Source: Desulfovibrio piger (lineage in GTDB: Bacteria; Desulfobacterota; Desulfovibrionia; Desulfovibrionales; Desulfovibrionaceae). Taken from it: a DNA stretch of 64,000 nucleotides. The notes beneath the pieces are model-generated. The model saw only the letters and a list, made by a program, of their open reading frames with translations. It was not told where the DNA came from and did not search any database. The DNA lies in assembly GCF_951793255.1 (NCBI RefSeq), contig NZ_OX636706.1, forward strand, positions 62,001 through 126,000, in the 5' to 3' direction. The translations under genes and the position numbers were made by a program. This document shows, piece by piece, positions 52,614 through 62,012 of this stretch (position 1 is the stretch's first letter; each line of letters begins with the position of its first letter).

Positions 52614-53732
52614 TTAGTCATTACGCAATCTCTGGGCTTCAAGTCTCTGGCGAAGCGAAGAAGACACTGTATTGTTGCGCGAATCCTTGTTGTGCATAGA
52701 CTCCCGCGTGGCATTCCACAGGTTACTGGCCGTCCCTTTCATGATTCCCCGGACGCCTTGAGCGCCTTCAGCCTTTGCGACTTGGGCGGCCCTGCCGATA
52801 TTGGCCATGCCAGCACCGGCAGCAATGCCCAATCCGGCAAGTCCTGCTCCCATAGCCGTGACCGTTGACGTGAGAGCATTGCCGGTATTGACGTGCGATC
52901 CCTGGATGATACCTGCGACGACGTCAGGCAGCGTTTTGACGAGGCAGTAGAAGATGATGCAGAACGAGATCGTGACGCCAACTTGTCCCCATCCCATATT
53001 ATCGGCAACTTGAAGTTGCTGAATGAAGTCAATACCAACTCCCATCACTAGTTGCATGACCATCAACTTAAAAGCTACAGCAAAAACATATCTTAATGTA
53101 TTGATGGCATAATCACGAAAAAATGATGTTGCCCCAAGCCCAAGCAATATAGATGACGCACACATAGCGACAATACATTCACATTTTATTAAAATTATTT
53201 GCAATGTAATAAGTGTAAAGCAAAATAAAATTGACATTCCGGCAAGAAAATAAGCAATAAACTCTATTGGATCGTATCCTCCAAGCGCAAAAAGATCTTG
53301 AGCTAATTTAAGTCCAACGGAAAACGGCTTATCAGATGCGTCAACAATAGTTGTAGCTTCTCCTGCAATAGATTTTAGCCCATTGATAAGGTTCCACGTC
53401 CAAGTATGATAATTATTGATGACTGCCAAAAAAAATCCAGCAGCTAGAATGACGAGACAGAAGCTTTTGAGTGTTTCACGTAACTCCGAAGCTCCCAAGG
53501 CTACTCTGATGCCAAGCCATCCGATTTCAAAAACAGCGCACCAATAAAAAAGTAGTTTTGCATATTTAAGCATAACAGATTCATACTTTGCTAACCCATT
53601 ATGAAAAGTTGACACGATGTCTGAAACGATGGTGTCACCTTGCATTGCGGCATATACAATGCTAGTATTATAAAAATAAATATAAAGGAGTATGAATATG
53701 AAAAAAATGATTTTTGTTCTAGGAGTAGTCAT
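52614..53732 (-). CDS. trbL: TrbL/VirB6 polytopic membrane protein
   Basis: 372 residues with a signal-peptide-like N-terminus (IIFFIFILLYIYFYNTSIVY) and at least five more membrane helices, then the Gly/Ala-rich segment AMGAGLAGLGIAAGAGMANI and a basic tail, as in IncP TrbL. The middle (53090-53700) is AT-rich compared with both flanks. The start is set by AAGGG upstream of ATG 53732, inside the 5' end of an opposite-strand gene; a start at the AMQGD Met is possible. Confidence 0.86.
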   Translation of the reverse strand: MTTPRTKIIFFIFILLYIYFYNTSIVYAAMQGDTIVSDIVSTFHNGLAKYESVMLKYAKLLFYWCAVFEIGWLGIRVALGASELRETLKSFCLVILAAGFFLAVINNYHTWTWNLINGLKSIAGEATTIVDASDKPFSVGLKLAQDLFALGGYDPIEFIAYFLAGMSILFCFTLITLQIILIKCECIVAMCASSILLGLGATSFFRDYAINTLRYVFAVAFKLMVMQLVMGVGIDFIQQLQVADNMGWGQVGVTISFCIIFYCLVKTLPDVVAGIIQGSHVNTGNALTSTVTAMGAGLAGLGIAAGAGMANIGRAAQVAKAEGAQGVRGIMKGTASNLWNATRESMHNKDSRNNTVSSSLRQRLEAQRLRND

Positions 53733-54036
53733 GATTATCCCTTTTAACGCTCTCGCCTTTGATATTTATGGGTGGTGGAAGTCAACAAATTCATCTGTTC
53801 TTGTCAAAATAACGAGTGATAGAATCCATTCCTTCCCATACAGGGTAGAAGAAAAAGACGATTCAGTAGTAAAAATTTATGTAAAAAATTCAGCTCATCC
53901 ATGTTTTATCTATAAAAAAGATGACGATACGATTTTAATGAAAAAACCTATAGGACCTAAAGAAGAATACAGACTTGTTACGCGAAATATAAATCTATCT
54001 CGCGAGGAAGTGCGTAAACTTTGTAAAGAAAATTAA
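53692..54036 (+). CDS. Small exported protein on the strand opposite the transfer operon
   Basis: 114 residues with a signal peptide (MKKMIFVLGVVMIIPFNALA-FD) and a soluble AT-rich-coded domain (WWKSTNSSVLVKITSDRIHS, SAHPCFIYKKDDDTILMKKP). AAAGGAG precedes the start. It overlaps the start of trbL by 41 bases and the end of trbJ by 4, both antisense. No family recognised. In IncP, entry exclusion (trbK) lies between trbJ and trbL, so an exclusion role is a fair guess. Confidence 0.65.
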   Translation: MNMKKMIFVLGVVMIIPFNALAFDIYGWWKSTNSSVLVKITSDRIHSFPYRVEEKDDSVVKIYVKNSAHPCFIYKKDDDTILMKKPIGPKEEYRLVTRNINLSREEVRKLCKEN

Positions 54037-54824
54037 AAAGGGTCTGGACGGGATTGGACTCCTATCCTGTCGTAAAGCATACGTCTGCTGGCCTCTTCCC
54101 CCATCTGCCTTTCCTTCTCGGCTTTATCCTGGCTCGCCAAATCCGATTGAATCTTGGTTGCAAGAAGTTCGCGGAGCTGGCGAGCCTCTTGTATCTGAAG
54201 GGCTGCGAGCTGGTTTCCCGCCATGAGGGCCTTTTGCTGACCATCCGGGGTAGACAGGAGTTCATTGATATATGTTTCCAGCTCCCCTGATTATTCCAGG
54301 TCTTTGAGCTGTTTCCCTGAAAGCTGGAAGGTCGCCTTCGTGGAATCATCCACACGACGGCTCCAGTTATCCCAGCTCGTGTGATAGGTCGTCATACCGC
54401 CCTGGAGCATATTGCGCGGCATTCTGGCCAAGTCCTTCAACTCAGATTGTGCGCTGTACAGTTCATCAAAGACATTGCCCAGGCCGAGAACATCATTTCT
54501 CATGGTGCTCAGAGCTCCCGTGATCTTTCCAAACTTGGACATCTCGGCTGATATTTTTCGGATCATCTCTTTGGGGAGAGCCACGGTGTTTTGAACCATA
54601 TTTGTATATTGCTCTATGTTTTGTTGCACCATTTGCAACTGTGCTGCTGTTTGCTGGATAGCTTCATCATATTCTTTAACAAGTGTTTTTAACTGCTCAA
54701 GGCTCGTTGCCTTTTCGATAGCTTGCATAAACTTGTCACTGCAATTTGTGCAGTACACAGTTCCTGACATCGTCTGAACGGGAACCAACAGCAAAGCGGT
54801 GATGATAATAAGAGAAGTCTTCAT
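54033..54824 (-). pseudogene. trbJ: TrbJ/VirB5 with an in-frame stop
   Basis: 177 residues are read from 54824 (signal peptide, VYCTNCSDKFMQAIEKATSL, LAYSAQS-like helices, STKATFQLSGKQLKDLE), then TAA at 54291-54293. The same frame continues without a shift for 85 more codons: SGELETYINELLSTPDGQQK then ALMAGNQLAALQIQEARQLR to 54033, the expected TrbJ C-terminus. A single base change made the stop. VirB5 is a pilus-tip component; loss of a third of it would probably stop mating, unless the stop is read through. Confidence 0.88.
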
Positions 54825-54837
54825 AAGTTACTCCAAA

Positions 54838-57264
54838 CTATATAGCATGGCGTTCTTTCAGCCATACATTAGGCCAATCACGGCCATGAATTTCTTTTAG
54901 GGATTTGATACGAGCAATGCTCTCTTTGTCGGATGCGCCGACAAAGGCTAATGCGACCGGCCCCAGACCGAGCTGGAAAAGGCAACGGCCAGCAGGACTG
55001 ACCATGTAGTAATCCTGCTTTGCGGTGGCATGGGCCAAGATGCTGATTTGTCGATCATTGAGTCCGCAGGCTTTGTAAAAGCCGTAGGTTTCATCGTTTC
55101 GGGCTTCCCGATTCGGCAAATAAATCTTGGTAGGACACGACTCTAGGAGGACATCCATGATACCCGACTGCCGGGCGTCGGAAAGGCTTTGTGTGGCCAA
55201 GATGACCCCACAGTTGGCCTTACGGAGAACTTTCAGCCACTCCCGTATCTTGGAGCGAAAAACAGGGTGCCCCAGCATGATCCAGGCTTCATCTAGAATG
55301 AGAAGGGCAGGCTTACCGCCCAACGCTTTCTCGATCCGGTGAAAAATGTAGAGCAGGACAGGGATCAGGTTGCGATCTCCCTTTTTCATCAGCTCTTCCA
55401 TTTCAAAGACCGTGAACGTGGACTCACGCAGATTGTCCGTCCGGGCGTCCAGAAGCATCCCCATCGCCCCCCGCTGTGTGTAGTAGGCCAGCGCCTCGCG
55501 GAGAGATTGCTCCTGCACGGTATCCATGAAATGCGACAGGGTGCGCATGTGCTCCGGCTGTGTCGCCAGTCCCGTCATGGCGTCATGTATCGCTGCCCGA
55601 TGGGAAGGCAGGACAGTCATCCCCTGGAGTTCCAGGAGTGTTTCTATCCAGTTTTCTGCCCAAGCCATCTCTGTCGGGCTTTCATCTATGCGCTGGAGAG
55701 GCGTGAAGCAGAGACTGTTTTCTGCTGCGATCTCATAGTGATCTCCTCCCGTAGCTTCGCAAAGCGGCAGGAGGGAATTGCCTTTGTCGAAGGCAAAAAT
55801 GCGGCGATGCGCATAGCGCAGGAATTGCGCGGCAATCGTGGCCAGCAGCGTGGATTTGCCGGAACCTGTGGGGCCGAAAATCACAGTATGCGCCAGATCG
55901 CCGTCATGGAGATTGAACCAGAACGGCGTGGAACCGTCAGTCAGAAAGACGGCCAGCGGCGGCGAATCCGGCGGATAAAGCGGGCACGGGCACGTCGGCG
56001 TCCCCGTCCAAACCGATTGCAGTGGCAGCAAATCGGCCAGGTTGAGTGTGGTTATGAGGGGACGGCGGATATTTGCGTATCCGTTGCCCGGCAGACTGCC
56101 CAGCCAGGCTTCCAGGGCATTCATGGACTCTATGCGGCAGCCAAAGCCCTGCGTCTGGATCAGACGGCGCAACTCGCGCGCCTTGTCCTGAAGGCCATTC
56201 ACATCTTCGTCCATAATGATGATCGTGGACGACAGGTAGCCCGCTCCCACATAGCCGGACTGTACCTCGGTTTTGGCCGTCTCCGCATCTTCGCGCATGA
56301 GCAGCGCATCACGATTTACTTTCGCGTTGGGATTGTTGAAAAATTGATCCATGAATCCCAGCACGCGCTGATTCCAGCCCTTGACGAAGCTGGTGATTTC
56401 CTTTTCCGCGTCATACTGGTCAAGACAGATAAACCGTGTGGAATAGCGCAGCTCGAACGGCAGACTGTCCAGAGCTGCGAACATGGCAGGCCAGGACTCT
56501 TGCGGAAGGCCATCAATGGAAAGGATAGCCAGATGTTTTTTCTCAAGCCCGTCTTCAAGGCGCGGGATCAGACCGCCGACAAGGTGCCGACTGCCCAGCA
56601 GGGCATCAAGGTACATGGGCACCGTGGGCACACGCATAGGCTGAAGCACGCCGGAGATGCAGAACTGCAAGTGAGCCAGCAAGTCTGAATGCAAAAAGGT
56701 GTCGTTTGAGGCATCATACAGCTCGTATTCCTGAAGCCGGTGCATCTCCAACACCGAAGCGCAGGCATCCTCAAATTCCATCAAGGAATCCTTGAATGTC
56801 TTGAATCCCTTCTCCAAGGCAGACATCGTTTCCACGCCAACCTTGGCCGCGCCAGCCATTTTGGCGACATTGTAGTTGGGCAGATAGGTGACGGTCAGAA
56901 ATGTCGAAGTGCTGTAGCAAACATCCTGCCCAAAAAATGCACGGCGCTCATCCTCTATGGCCTGGGAGACAGGGTCAGGAAAGTGTGAGCGATCCGCATC
57001 CGGGTAAGCGCGCTGCGTTGTCCGGCAGGCATCGACATGGATCATCCAGCCTGTTCCCAGACGCAGGACGGCGTTACTGACCTGCTCGGACACATAGGAC
57101 AGTTCGGCAGGGGTAGAGCTGGCAGTATCCTCTCCCCGGATTTCCCATGCTGCCAGGAACGAGCCATCTTTTTGGAGTATGATCCCAGGCTCTATGAGCG
57201 CGGCATAGGTCAGCAGATCGGGAAGCCCTTTGGCTTTTGAACGAAAGTCTTGTAAGTTGAGCAT
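54838..57264 (-). CDS. trbE: TrbE/VirB4 ATPase
   Basis: About 808 residues. MLNLQDFRSKAKGLPDLLTY start, Walker A IFGPTGSGKSTLLATI (about 463), Walker B PALLILDEAWIMLG (about 655), and LRKANCGVILATQSLSDARQ. VirB4 powers pilus assembly. GGAG stands before two adjacent ATGs (57267, 57264); the longer frame to 57321 lacks a ribosome site and overlaps an opposite-strand gene. Intact. Confidence 0.94.
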   Translation of the reverse strand: MLNLQDFRSKAKGLPDLLTYAALIEPGIILQKDGSFLAAWEIRGEDTASSTPAELSYVSEQVSNAVLRLGTGWMIHVDACRTTQRAYPDADRSHFPDPVSQAIEDERRAFFGQDVCYSTSTFLTVTYLPNYNVAKMAGAAKVGVETMSALEKGFKTFKDSLMEFEDACASVLEMHRLQEYELYDASNDTFLHSDLLAHLQFCISGVLQPMRVPTVPMYLDALLGSRHLVGGLIPRLEDGLEKKHLAILSIDGLPQESWPAMFAALDSLPFELRYSTRFICLDQYDAEKEITSFVKGWNQRVLGFMDQFFNNPNAKVNRDALLMREDAETAKTEVQSGYVGAGYLSSTIIIMDEDVNGLQDKARELRRLIQTQGFGCRIESMNALEAWLGSLPGNGYANIRRPLITTLNLADLLPLQSVWTGTPTCPCPLYPPDSPPLAVFLTDGSTPFWFNLHDGDLAHTVIFGPTGSGKSTLLATIAAQFLRYAHRRIFAFDKGNSLLPLCEATGGDHYEIAAENSLCFTPLQRIDESPTEMAWAENWIETLLELQGMTVLPSHRAAIHDAMTGLATQPEHMRTLSHFMDTVQEQSLREALAYYTQRGAMGMLLDARTDNLRESTFTVFEMEELMKKGDRNLIPVLLYIFHRIEKALGGKPALLILDEAWIMLGHPVFRSKIREWLKVLRKANCGVILATQSLSDARQSGIMDVLLESCPTKIYLPNREARNDETYGFYKACGLNDRQISILAHATAKQDYYMVSPAGRCLFQLGLGPVALAFVGASDKESIARIKSLKEIHGRDWPNVWLKERHAI

Positions 57265-57289
57265 CATTTTACTCCAGATGGAGAAATAT

Positions 57290-57748
57290 ATGAAAAAAGA
57301 ACCAGCATTGCAGGCTGCCAATCAACAGTTATCGGAACAAAACAAATTTACTTTGATTTTATCTATGTACACGATGATAAATTCACAGATTTTTTCTTCA
57401 CTTAATACTATTTCTTCCATTGCAATTGCGGCAAACTCAGCTTTTGCATTTATGGCTCTCTCAAAGGGATGGGGAAATCTCTTTTCATGCAGTATAGCGT
57501 TTTTTGTGTTCTCTATTATATCTTATGGTTGTGCTATTTTTTCTCAACATCAAATGAAAAAATATATTATAAACATATCAGTAAATGATGCCCTGATATT
57601 TCATGACACTATAGTAAAAGTTGAAAAATTAGTAATGATATTTATAATACTATCTTGCATATCAATAGTATCTCCAATTATGCTCTTTATTTTTATTGAT
57701 TTTGCAATATCTGGTTCAGCTCAACCGTTGAAAGGATTATTGCAATAA
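57290..57748 (+). CDS. Small membrane protein, opposite strand to the transfer operon
   Basis: 152 residues from ATG 57290 with GGAG upstream. Four hydrophobic segments (SIAIAANSAFAFMALSKGWG, LFSCSIAFFVFSIISYGCAI, LVMIFIILSCISIVSPIMLF). AT-rich. It is divergent from trbE and overlaps the end of the minus-strand gene at 57693. No family recognised; a candidate for surface or entry exclusion or another accessory role. Confidence 0.62.
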   Translation: MKKEPALQAANQQLSEQNKFTLILSMYTMINSQIFSSLNTISSIAIAANSAFAFMALSKGWGNLFSCSIAFFVFSIISYGCAIFSQHQMKKYIINISVNDALIFHDTIVKVEKLVMIFIILSCISIVSPIMLFIFIDFAISGSAQPLKGLLQ

Positions 57749-58016
57749 TAAAACCGATCAAGAGTACACTTGAAAGTTTCAATGATTCTTGTTTTTCAAA
57801 GTATGTTTGATTTTTGAATTCTTTAATATTTTGAACTGGAATGAATATGAATAGTAACATTATTATGGTAGCAAGTATTGCGATGCTGATTATTTTATAA
57901 TATAAAAAATCTACCAGTAAAAATATAATATAAAATATAACAGCGCATATGATATTTATTATATGTACACTGAATGCGATTTTTTCAATTTGTCGCTTTG
58001 TAAATTTCTTCATCAT
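57693..58016 (-). CDS. Small membrane protein after the lytic transglycosylase
   Basis: 107 residues, MMKKFTKRQIEKIAFSVHII, with three hydrophobic segments. GGGAG lies at good spacing. It begins 15 bases after the transglycosylase stop, in operon order, and its last 56 bases overlap the opposite gene. AT-rich, unknown family. Confidence 0.6.
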   Translation of the reverse strand: MMKKFTKRQIEKIAFSVHIINIICAVIFYIIFLLVDFLYYKIISIAILATIIMLLFIFIPVQNIKEFKNQTYFEKQESLKLSSVLLIGFIIAIILSTVELNQILQNQ

Positions 58017-58031
58017 GTTCAGCTCCCGTAA

Positions 58032-58592
58032 TCAGTTACCACGCATAATCTTTTTGACATGCCCTACAACAGAGCGGGCATAGGCACGTCCCCGCTCCGG
58101 GTTCTTGTGAAGCGGTGTGTGGTAATAGGCCACGGCCTTCCAGTTAAGACCATGACGCCGAATCTCCTGCGCAAGTATCCAGACACCGATCTTGATATTG
58201 TTGGCAGGTTCCAGCACCTGTTCCACCGGCCAGCCATACCGTTTGATCCAGTAGGCATTGATCTGCATGATTCCCACGTCAAACGAGCGTCCGGAGCGCA
58301 TGGCCCACTGAGCGTACTGGATGGCTTCCTCCTTCGACCTGGGCCGTACATCCCGCCCCGAAATATTGATGATCCAAGGGTGGCAGCCGCTTTCCTGCCG
58401 GGCGATGGCCAGGGCCAGCACTTTGGGCACCTGATAACGGGCACAGGGCGCGTCAAAAAGCGGTTCCAGTTCTTGTTGACGATCCTGTAGCGTACCAGCG
58501 TGGGCCGAGCTGGCCAGCAACAGTGCCGTGAGAAAAAGCATAATGCTCAAGCCCTTGCAGAGTCGTGCATATGCGGGATAGTGTGGCTTCAT
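58032..58592 (-). CDS. Lytic transglycosylase (VirB1/PilT-type)
   Basis: 186 residues. Signal peptide ending SSAHAG, then the SLT domain: ALAIARQESGCHPWIINIS with catalytic Glu, SFDVGIMQINAYWIKRYGW, NIKIGVWILAQEIRRHGLNW and AVAYYHTP. It opens peptidoglycan for the channel or pilus. In IncI pilus loci the equivalent is PilT (not the motor ATPase). Lies between trbE and pilV. Confidence 0.9.
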   Translation of the reverse strand: MKPHYPAYARLCKGLSIMLFLTALLLASSAHAGTLQDRQQELEPLFDAPCARYQVPKVLALAIARQESGCHPWIINISGRDVRPRSKEEAIQYAQWAMRSGRSFDVGIMQINAYWIKRYGWPVEQVLEPANNIKIGVWILAQEIRRHGLNWKAVAYYHTPLHKNPERGRAYARSVVGHVKKIMRGN

Positions 58593-58618
58593 AACATTAC
58601 CTATCTGGAGGAACAGCT

Positions 58619-58897
58619 ATGTTGTTCTTTGCTCTAAAGAAAAACTCTATTAATGATGCTATGATAAAAAGCCCCAAGTCCGTGAGCAGCCAAAGAAGTT
58701 TGACAGTGTTTCTTGAGGCTGAAAAAAATATGTTTGACCATCTCAAAGCATTCATTACTCTTTCATTTTTTCTTAATACTGGATGTCTTGCAGCACTATT
58801 TCAATTCAGGCCAGATATAAAGTGTTGTATTATCTTGTTATCAATAGGGACAGAGATATCACTGATTCTTTATTTAATATCTTTTTTTATTTCTTAA
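58619..58897 (+). CDS. Small membrane protein, probably frameshifted
   Basis: 92 residues (MLFFALKKNSINDAMIKSPK ... two hydrophobic segments) ending at TAA 58895. A slip at the T7 run (58882-58888) would join it to the open frame 58905-59054, giving a protein of about 145 residues similar in shape to the plus-strand protein at 57290. AGGAAC lies before the start. AT-rich. Unknown family. Confidence 0.5.
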   Translation: MLFFALKKNSINDAMIKSPKSVSSQRSLTVFLEAEKNMFDHLKAFITLSFFLNTGCLAALFQFRPDIKCCIILLSIGTEISLILYLISFFIS

Positions 58898-58904
58898 CAT
58901 ATCT

Positions 58905-59054
58905 ATGTCAAATTTACTTGAATATAATTTTGATAAATTTAAAACATCAAGGAGAATTTCTTACATATTCTCATATTTTGGAGTTGCTTCATCTATCGTA
59001 TCGTTTGGGATTGCTCTTCTGCTATTCATAGAAAAATTTTTAAATATATGGTGA
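58905..59054 (+). CDS. Short membrane frame, likely continuation of the preceding gene
   Basis: 49 residues: MSNLLEYNFDKFKTSRRISY then IFSYFGVASSIVSFGIALLL. Composition looks coding, but no clear ribosome site. Best explained as the end of the 58619 gene after a frameshift in the poly-T run. Confidence 0.4.
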   Translation: MSNLLEYNFDKFKTSRRISYIFSYFGVASSIVSFGIALLLFIEKFLNIW

Positions 59055-59235
59055 CATTTGCTGCAATCATAAAATACAAATTCGACATAATAAATATAAA
59101 AAATATTCTATCAACAATTCCACATTCAATATATATCATTTTTATGAGGTCTGAATTTTTAAATATTGCACATCTCGTTAAAACCATATGAAGAAAAATA
59201 AAATATGGAATTACACCAAGAAAAATAAAAAGCAT
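59026..59235 (-). CDS. Small membrane protein downstream of pilV
   Basis: 69 residues with two or three hydrophobic segments (LFIFLGVIPYFIFLHMVLTR, IFFIFIMSNLYFMIAA). GGAG is well placed before the ATG. 38 bases after pilV in the same direction; its end overlaps the opposite-strand frame by 29 bases. AT-rich, unknown family. Confidence 0.55.
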   Translation of the reverse strand: MLFIFLGVIPYFIFLHMVLTRCAIFKNSDLIKMIYIECGIVDRIFFIFIMSNLYFMIAANVTIYLKIFL

Positions 59236-59273
59236 GTTAAATCTCCATAGTTAGAAATTTTGCACTAACTCTT

Positions 59274-60410
59274 TTATGGAGTTGGTGTCTCCGTCTGTTT
59301 GACGCACATGGCCAGAACCATGATCCGCCCGTAATCGTCAGCCGGGTAAACCCAGCCTTGTTCATCTCCAAGGGAAGAGTCGCCAGTCTGTACACGAAGG
59401 TGGACTTGCCATTCTGTATCCGAGACCGAGGTAGCCCAGGTCTGAATAGCCGTCATTGGCGGTGCGTCCGGCCCTGCTTCCGAGATTGCAGGAGCGGTAA
59501 AAATCGCTGGCGTCAGCCCGGTGCCTGGCGCACAGGACGGCTTTGTGATGCGGTCGCCGTTTTTGGCCACGGTCGCGTTTTTCATCAGTGCGGTGTTCCC
59601 AGAGTCCCCAATGATTTCCAGCGAATTGTTCCGGCAGAGGTAAAGCCCTTGAAGGCTGTCCAGGAAGATGCGGCCCTGCTCGTCCGTGCTGGTGCAGGAT
59701 TCTGAGGTGATCTCCCGTGGTTCAAACTGGAGGTCAGAGACATTGCGAATGGCGTGATCCGTCATATCCAGTTCCGTTTGCATGGCATTCAGTTCAGGTT
59801 GTCCCGGAACGGCCACGCGATAGAGGAAGTCCTGTCCCAAGGCGGAAGAGTCATAGGTGGAAACGGCTCCCAGATGCCCGGCGCCGGGCGACGCAATTCC
59901 CACAGTCCCCAAGTTCAGCACCCAGCCATTACCTGCTCCCTGAAGCATGTTTTCCGTTTGGCCGGGCAGGACGCCGGACGGGATATGTCCACCAGCCCCG
60001 CCAATGAGGGCAGCAGCGCCCGGAACCACGGCATTCAGGAAATGATCCGTTGCATTTTCTCTACCCCCGGTAGTCAGCACGATGGCCTGTAAAGCACCAT
60101 TTTGCGGCTGCCGGATGTAAATTTGATAGCCTTGAAGCCAGGCGTTCTGAGGCTGAAAGCCATCAGGCAAAAGCCCATCCGAAATAAGGTCAGCAATGCT
60201 GATCGTCGGGCCTGTCGTAGCTGTCGCTTGAGAAAGAAGCGTATCTTGGTGCTGATTGACGTACTGGTTGGCTGCCCTCATCACCATAGTCATGTGATTT
60301 GCAATAATGCGTTGTTGTACAGCAGAGTTTCCCGTTTCCCACCATCCAATCATATATGGAATCATGATGATAACGACGATGATTGCGCCGATTGTGCTCA
60401 GTAGGTTCAT
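59274..60410 (-). CDS. pilV: Type IV pilus minor pilin/tip adhesin PilV (shufflon-type N-terminal domain)
   Basis: 378 residues. A pilin-like membrane helix at the N-terminus (MNLLSTIGAIIVVIIMIPYM), then the Shufflon_N-type body (ISIADLISDGLLPDGFQPQN, WLQGYQIYIRQPQNGALQAI, LDMTDHAIRNVSDLQF) and a C-terminal domain ending VLAMCVKQTETPTP. In IncI plasmids PilV sits at the pilus tip and picks recipients, and its C-terminus is switched by the shufflon. Here no cassettes follow pilV; the array is 18 kb away on another gene. Overlaps pilM by ATGA. Confidence 0.88.
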   Translation of the reverse strand: MNLLSTIGAIIVVIIMIPYMIGWWETGNSAVQQRIIANHMTMVMRAANQYVNQHQDTLLSQATATTGPTISIADLISDGLLPDGFQPQNAWLQGYQIYIRQPQNGALQAIVLTTGGRENATDHFLNAVVPGAAALIGGAGGHIPSGVLPGQTENMLQGAGNGWVLNLGTVGIASPGAGHLGAVSTYDSSALGQDFLYRVAVPGQPELNAMQTELDMTDHAIRNVSDLQFEPREITSESCTSTDEQGRIFLDSLQGLYLCRNNSLEIIGDSGNTALMKNATVAKNGDRITKPSCAPGTGLTPAIFTAPAISEAGPDAPPMTAIQTWATSVSDTEWQVHLRVQTGDSSLGDEQGWVYPADDYGRIMVLAMCVKQTETPTP

Positions 60411-60838
60411 CTGTCGATCTCCGTAACGCTGACAAGGGAACCATTAGGGATAAAGGCAGGCACGGTAATCACATTCCCCATCACAGGGATAAGGCGGCCA
60501 TTGCTGGCCATTCCCAAAGCAAAACTTCCCCTGAAGAGCTGACGCACAGCCATGATTTCTTGCATCGACGCATCACCGTAAACGTAGCATCGACCCGCAT
60601 CCACGCGCGCACGCCAATTACGCAAGGCGCGCCAGCTCTCAGGGAGATCAAGTACAGCAAGCGGTATGTCTCCAGAAAGCCCATTGTTTTCATAAACATA
60701 TCGGAAGACTTCATTACGATAGATTGCGTAATTGACTGCTATCGCACTGAATGAAGACTCTTCAGAAGAAAAGTCCACAGTGCGTTGAATCATGGCTCCT
60801 ACCCCAATGAGGAAGATAAGAAAGACAACAGGCTTCAT
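60407..60838 (-). CDS. pilM: PilM-like type IV pilus protein
   Basis: 143 residues with one N-terminal membrane segment (MKPVVFLIFLIGVGAMIQ) and a periplasmic domain (NYAIYRNEVFRYVYENNG, VLDLPESWRALRNWRARVDA, GRCYVYGD). Size, topology and gene order agree with IncI/R64 PilM. 8 bases after pilS. Confidence 0.75.
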   Translation of the reverse strand: MKPVVFLIFLIGVGAMIQRTVDFSSEESSFSAIAVNYAIYRNEVFRYVYENNGLSGDIPLAVLDLPESWRALRNWRARVDAGRCYVYGDASMQEIMAVRQLFRGSFALGMASNGRLIPVMGNVITVPAFIPNGSLVSVTEIDR

Positions 60839-60846
60839 TTTATAAC

Positions 60847-61317
60847 CTAGCGTGCTGTGAAGATAAGGCTACTGGCAGCCGTGCAGGCCCCAGCAATAGC
60901 CCCCACGTCCGTAGGATCGACGACGGAACCGTTGACGGAGATGGATTCCCAAGAATCCGGCTGGAATCGGGCGAGCTGCATGCAGGCATCCTGCGGGACA
61001 TTGTCCAGCGTGATCGAGAACTGGCCGTTATCGGCGTCATTGGCCAGCGTGATATCACCACCCCAGGCGTTCTTCATGCTGTCGCCCTTGATAAAGGACT
61101 TCGGCACAATTCCGGCATTCATGGCGACGTCATTGTCAAGGTTGTCATAGTTCGTGCCGAAGAAGAGCTGCTGGGTCTGCATTCGCAGCAGGACAAGGTT
61201 CTGTTCCGTCGTCGCCACATTGGATTTGCCGAAAGCCGAATACAGACCAAATGCGGCGGCAGCGATCAGGAGCAGACCGACGATCAATGCGCCAACGGTT
61301 TCAAGAATACTCATCAC
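60847..61317 (-). CDS. pilS: Type IV prepilin PilS
   Basis: 156 residues. A short leader before ETVGALIVGLLLIAAAAFGL, the type IVb pilin helix, and a globular domain with two cysteines (CMQLARF, GACTAASS) that could form the D-region disulphide. Major subunit of the thin pilus used in liquid mating in IncI plasmids. Start overlaps the pilR stop. Confidence 0.88.
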   Translation of the reverse strand: MMSILETVGALIVGLLLIAAAAFGLYSAFGKSNVATTEQNLVLLRMQTQQLFFGTNYDNLDNDVAMNAGIVPKSFIKGDSMKNAWGGDITLANDADNGQFSITLDNVPQDACMQLARFQPDSWESISVNGSVVDPTDVGAIAGACTAASSLIFTAR

Positions 61318-62012
61318 ATTCCTCCCTGTAGTGTTGCTTGAAGCCCGCCAACAGCCAGAGCAACCATGCTCAACTGGCCGATGACGAGGGCAAACATGAA
61401 AACCTTGATTTTCCCAGCGAGACGCTGGATGCCTTCAATACCTTCAATAAGCCATTCGTCTGCCAGCTCTATGAGATGATTCTGGAAGCCCGGCATTCGC
61501 GAGTAGACGGCCAGGGTATCGACAAGCTCAGGGCTGGGGAAACGCATTCCTGACTTTTTAAGTGCCTGTCCAAAATCAATGCCCTGCCCAGAACTTGCCA
61601 AAATATTACTGACTACCTCCCGTAAATACGGGCTAGTCGAAATATCTCCAGCCATACTTTTCAATATGTTTGAAATTTGGTGACCAGCCCGCATTCGTGT
61701 TGCGACTGCGTACAACCATAGTGTTCCTATTGTTAATCTATATATTGACCACGGCACAAATCTGTCCGCTATTCTCCTTCCTGATCCTGTCCAATTAGCA
61801 AAAGAAAAAAATACAACACATATCAAAATGAGTATGACTATGCCTAATGCTGTTCCACGCCATGAAGAAATAAACGAGCTTTGCAGATACAGAACATAGG
61901 CAGCTCCTTGCCATGTTTCTGGATCAGAAAGCATAGCGAGCTGTGGCATCACACGCTCGGCCACAATAAGAGAATGTCCGGCATACATCTTGCTATACCA
62001 GTTTTCTCCAAA
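61314..62012 (-). pseudogene. pilR: pilR, C-terminal part (split by IS5-family element)
   Basis: Reads SFGENWYSKMYAGHSLIVAE to the end LGGLQATLQGGM, the second half of a GspF/PilC-type inner-membrane platform protein (RLTIGTLWLYAVATRMRAGH, SGQGIDFGQALKKSGMRF and closing membrane helix). The first half is at 62857-63254. Joining the two at the insertion gives one frame, VIMML-FGENWYSK. Pilus assembly should fail while the element is present. Confidence 0.87.

Noticed and set aside
59274-60410. Classical pilV shufflon at this pilV
   Set aside because: No repeated cores or alternative ends follow pilV; downstream DNA holds small membrane genes.
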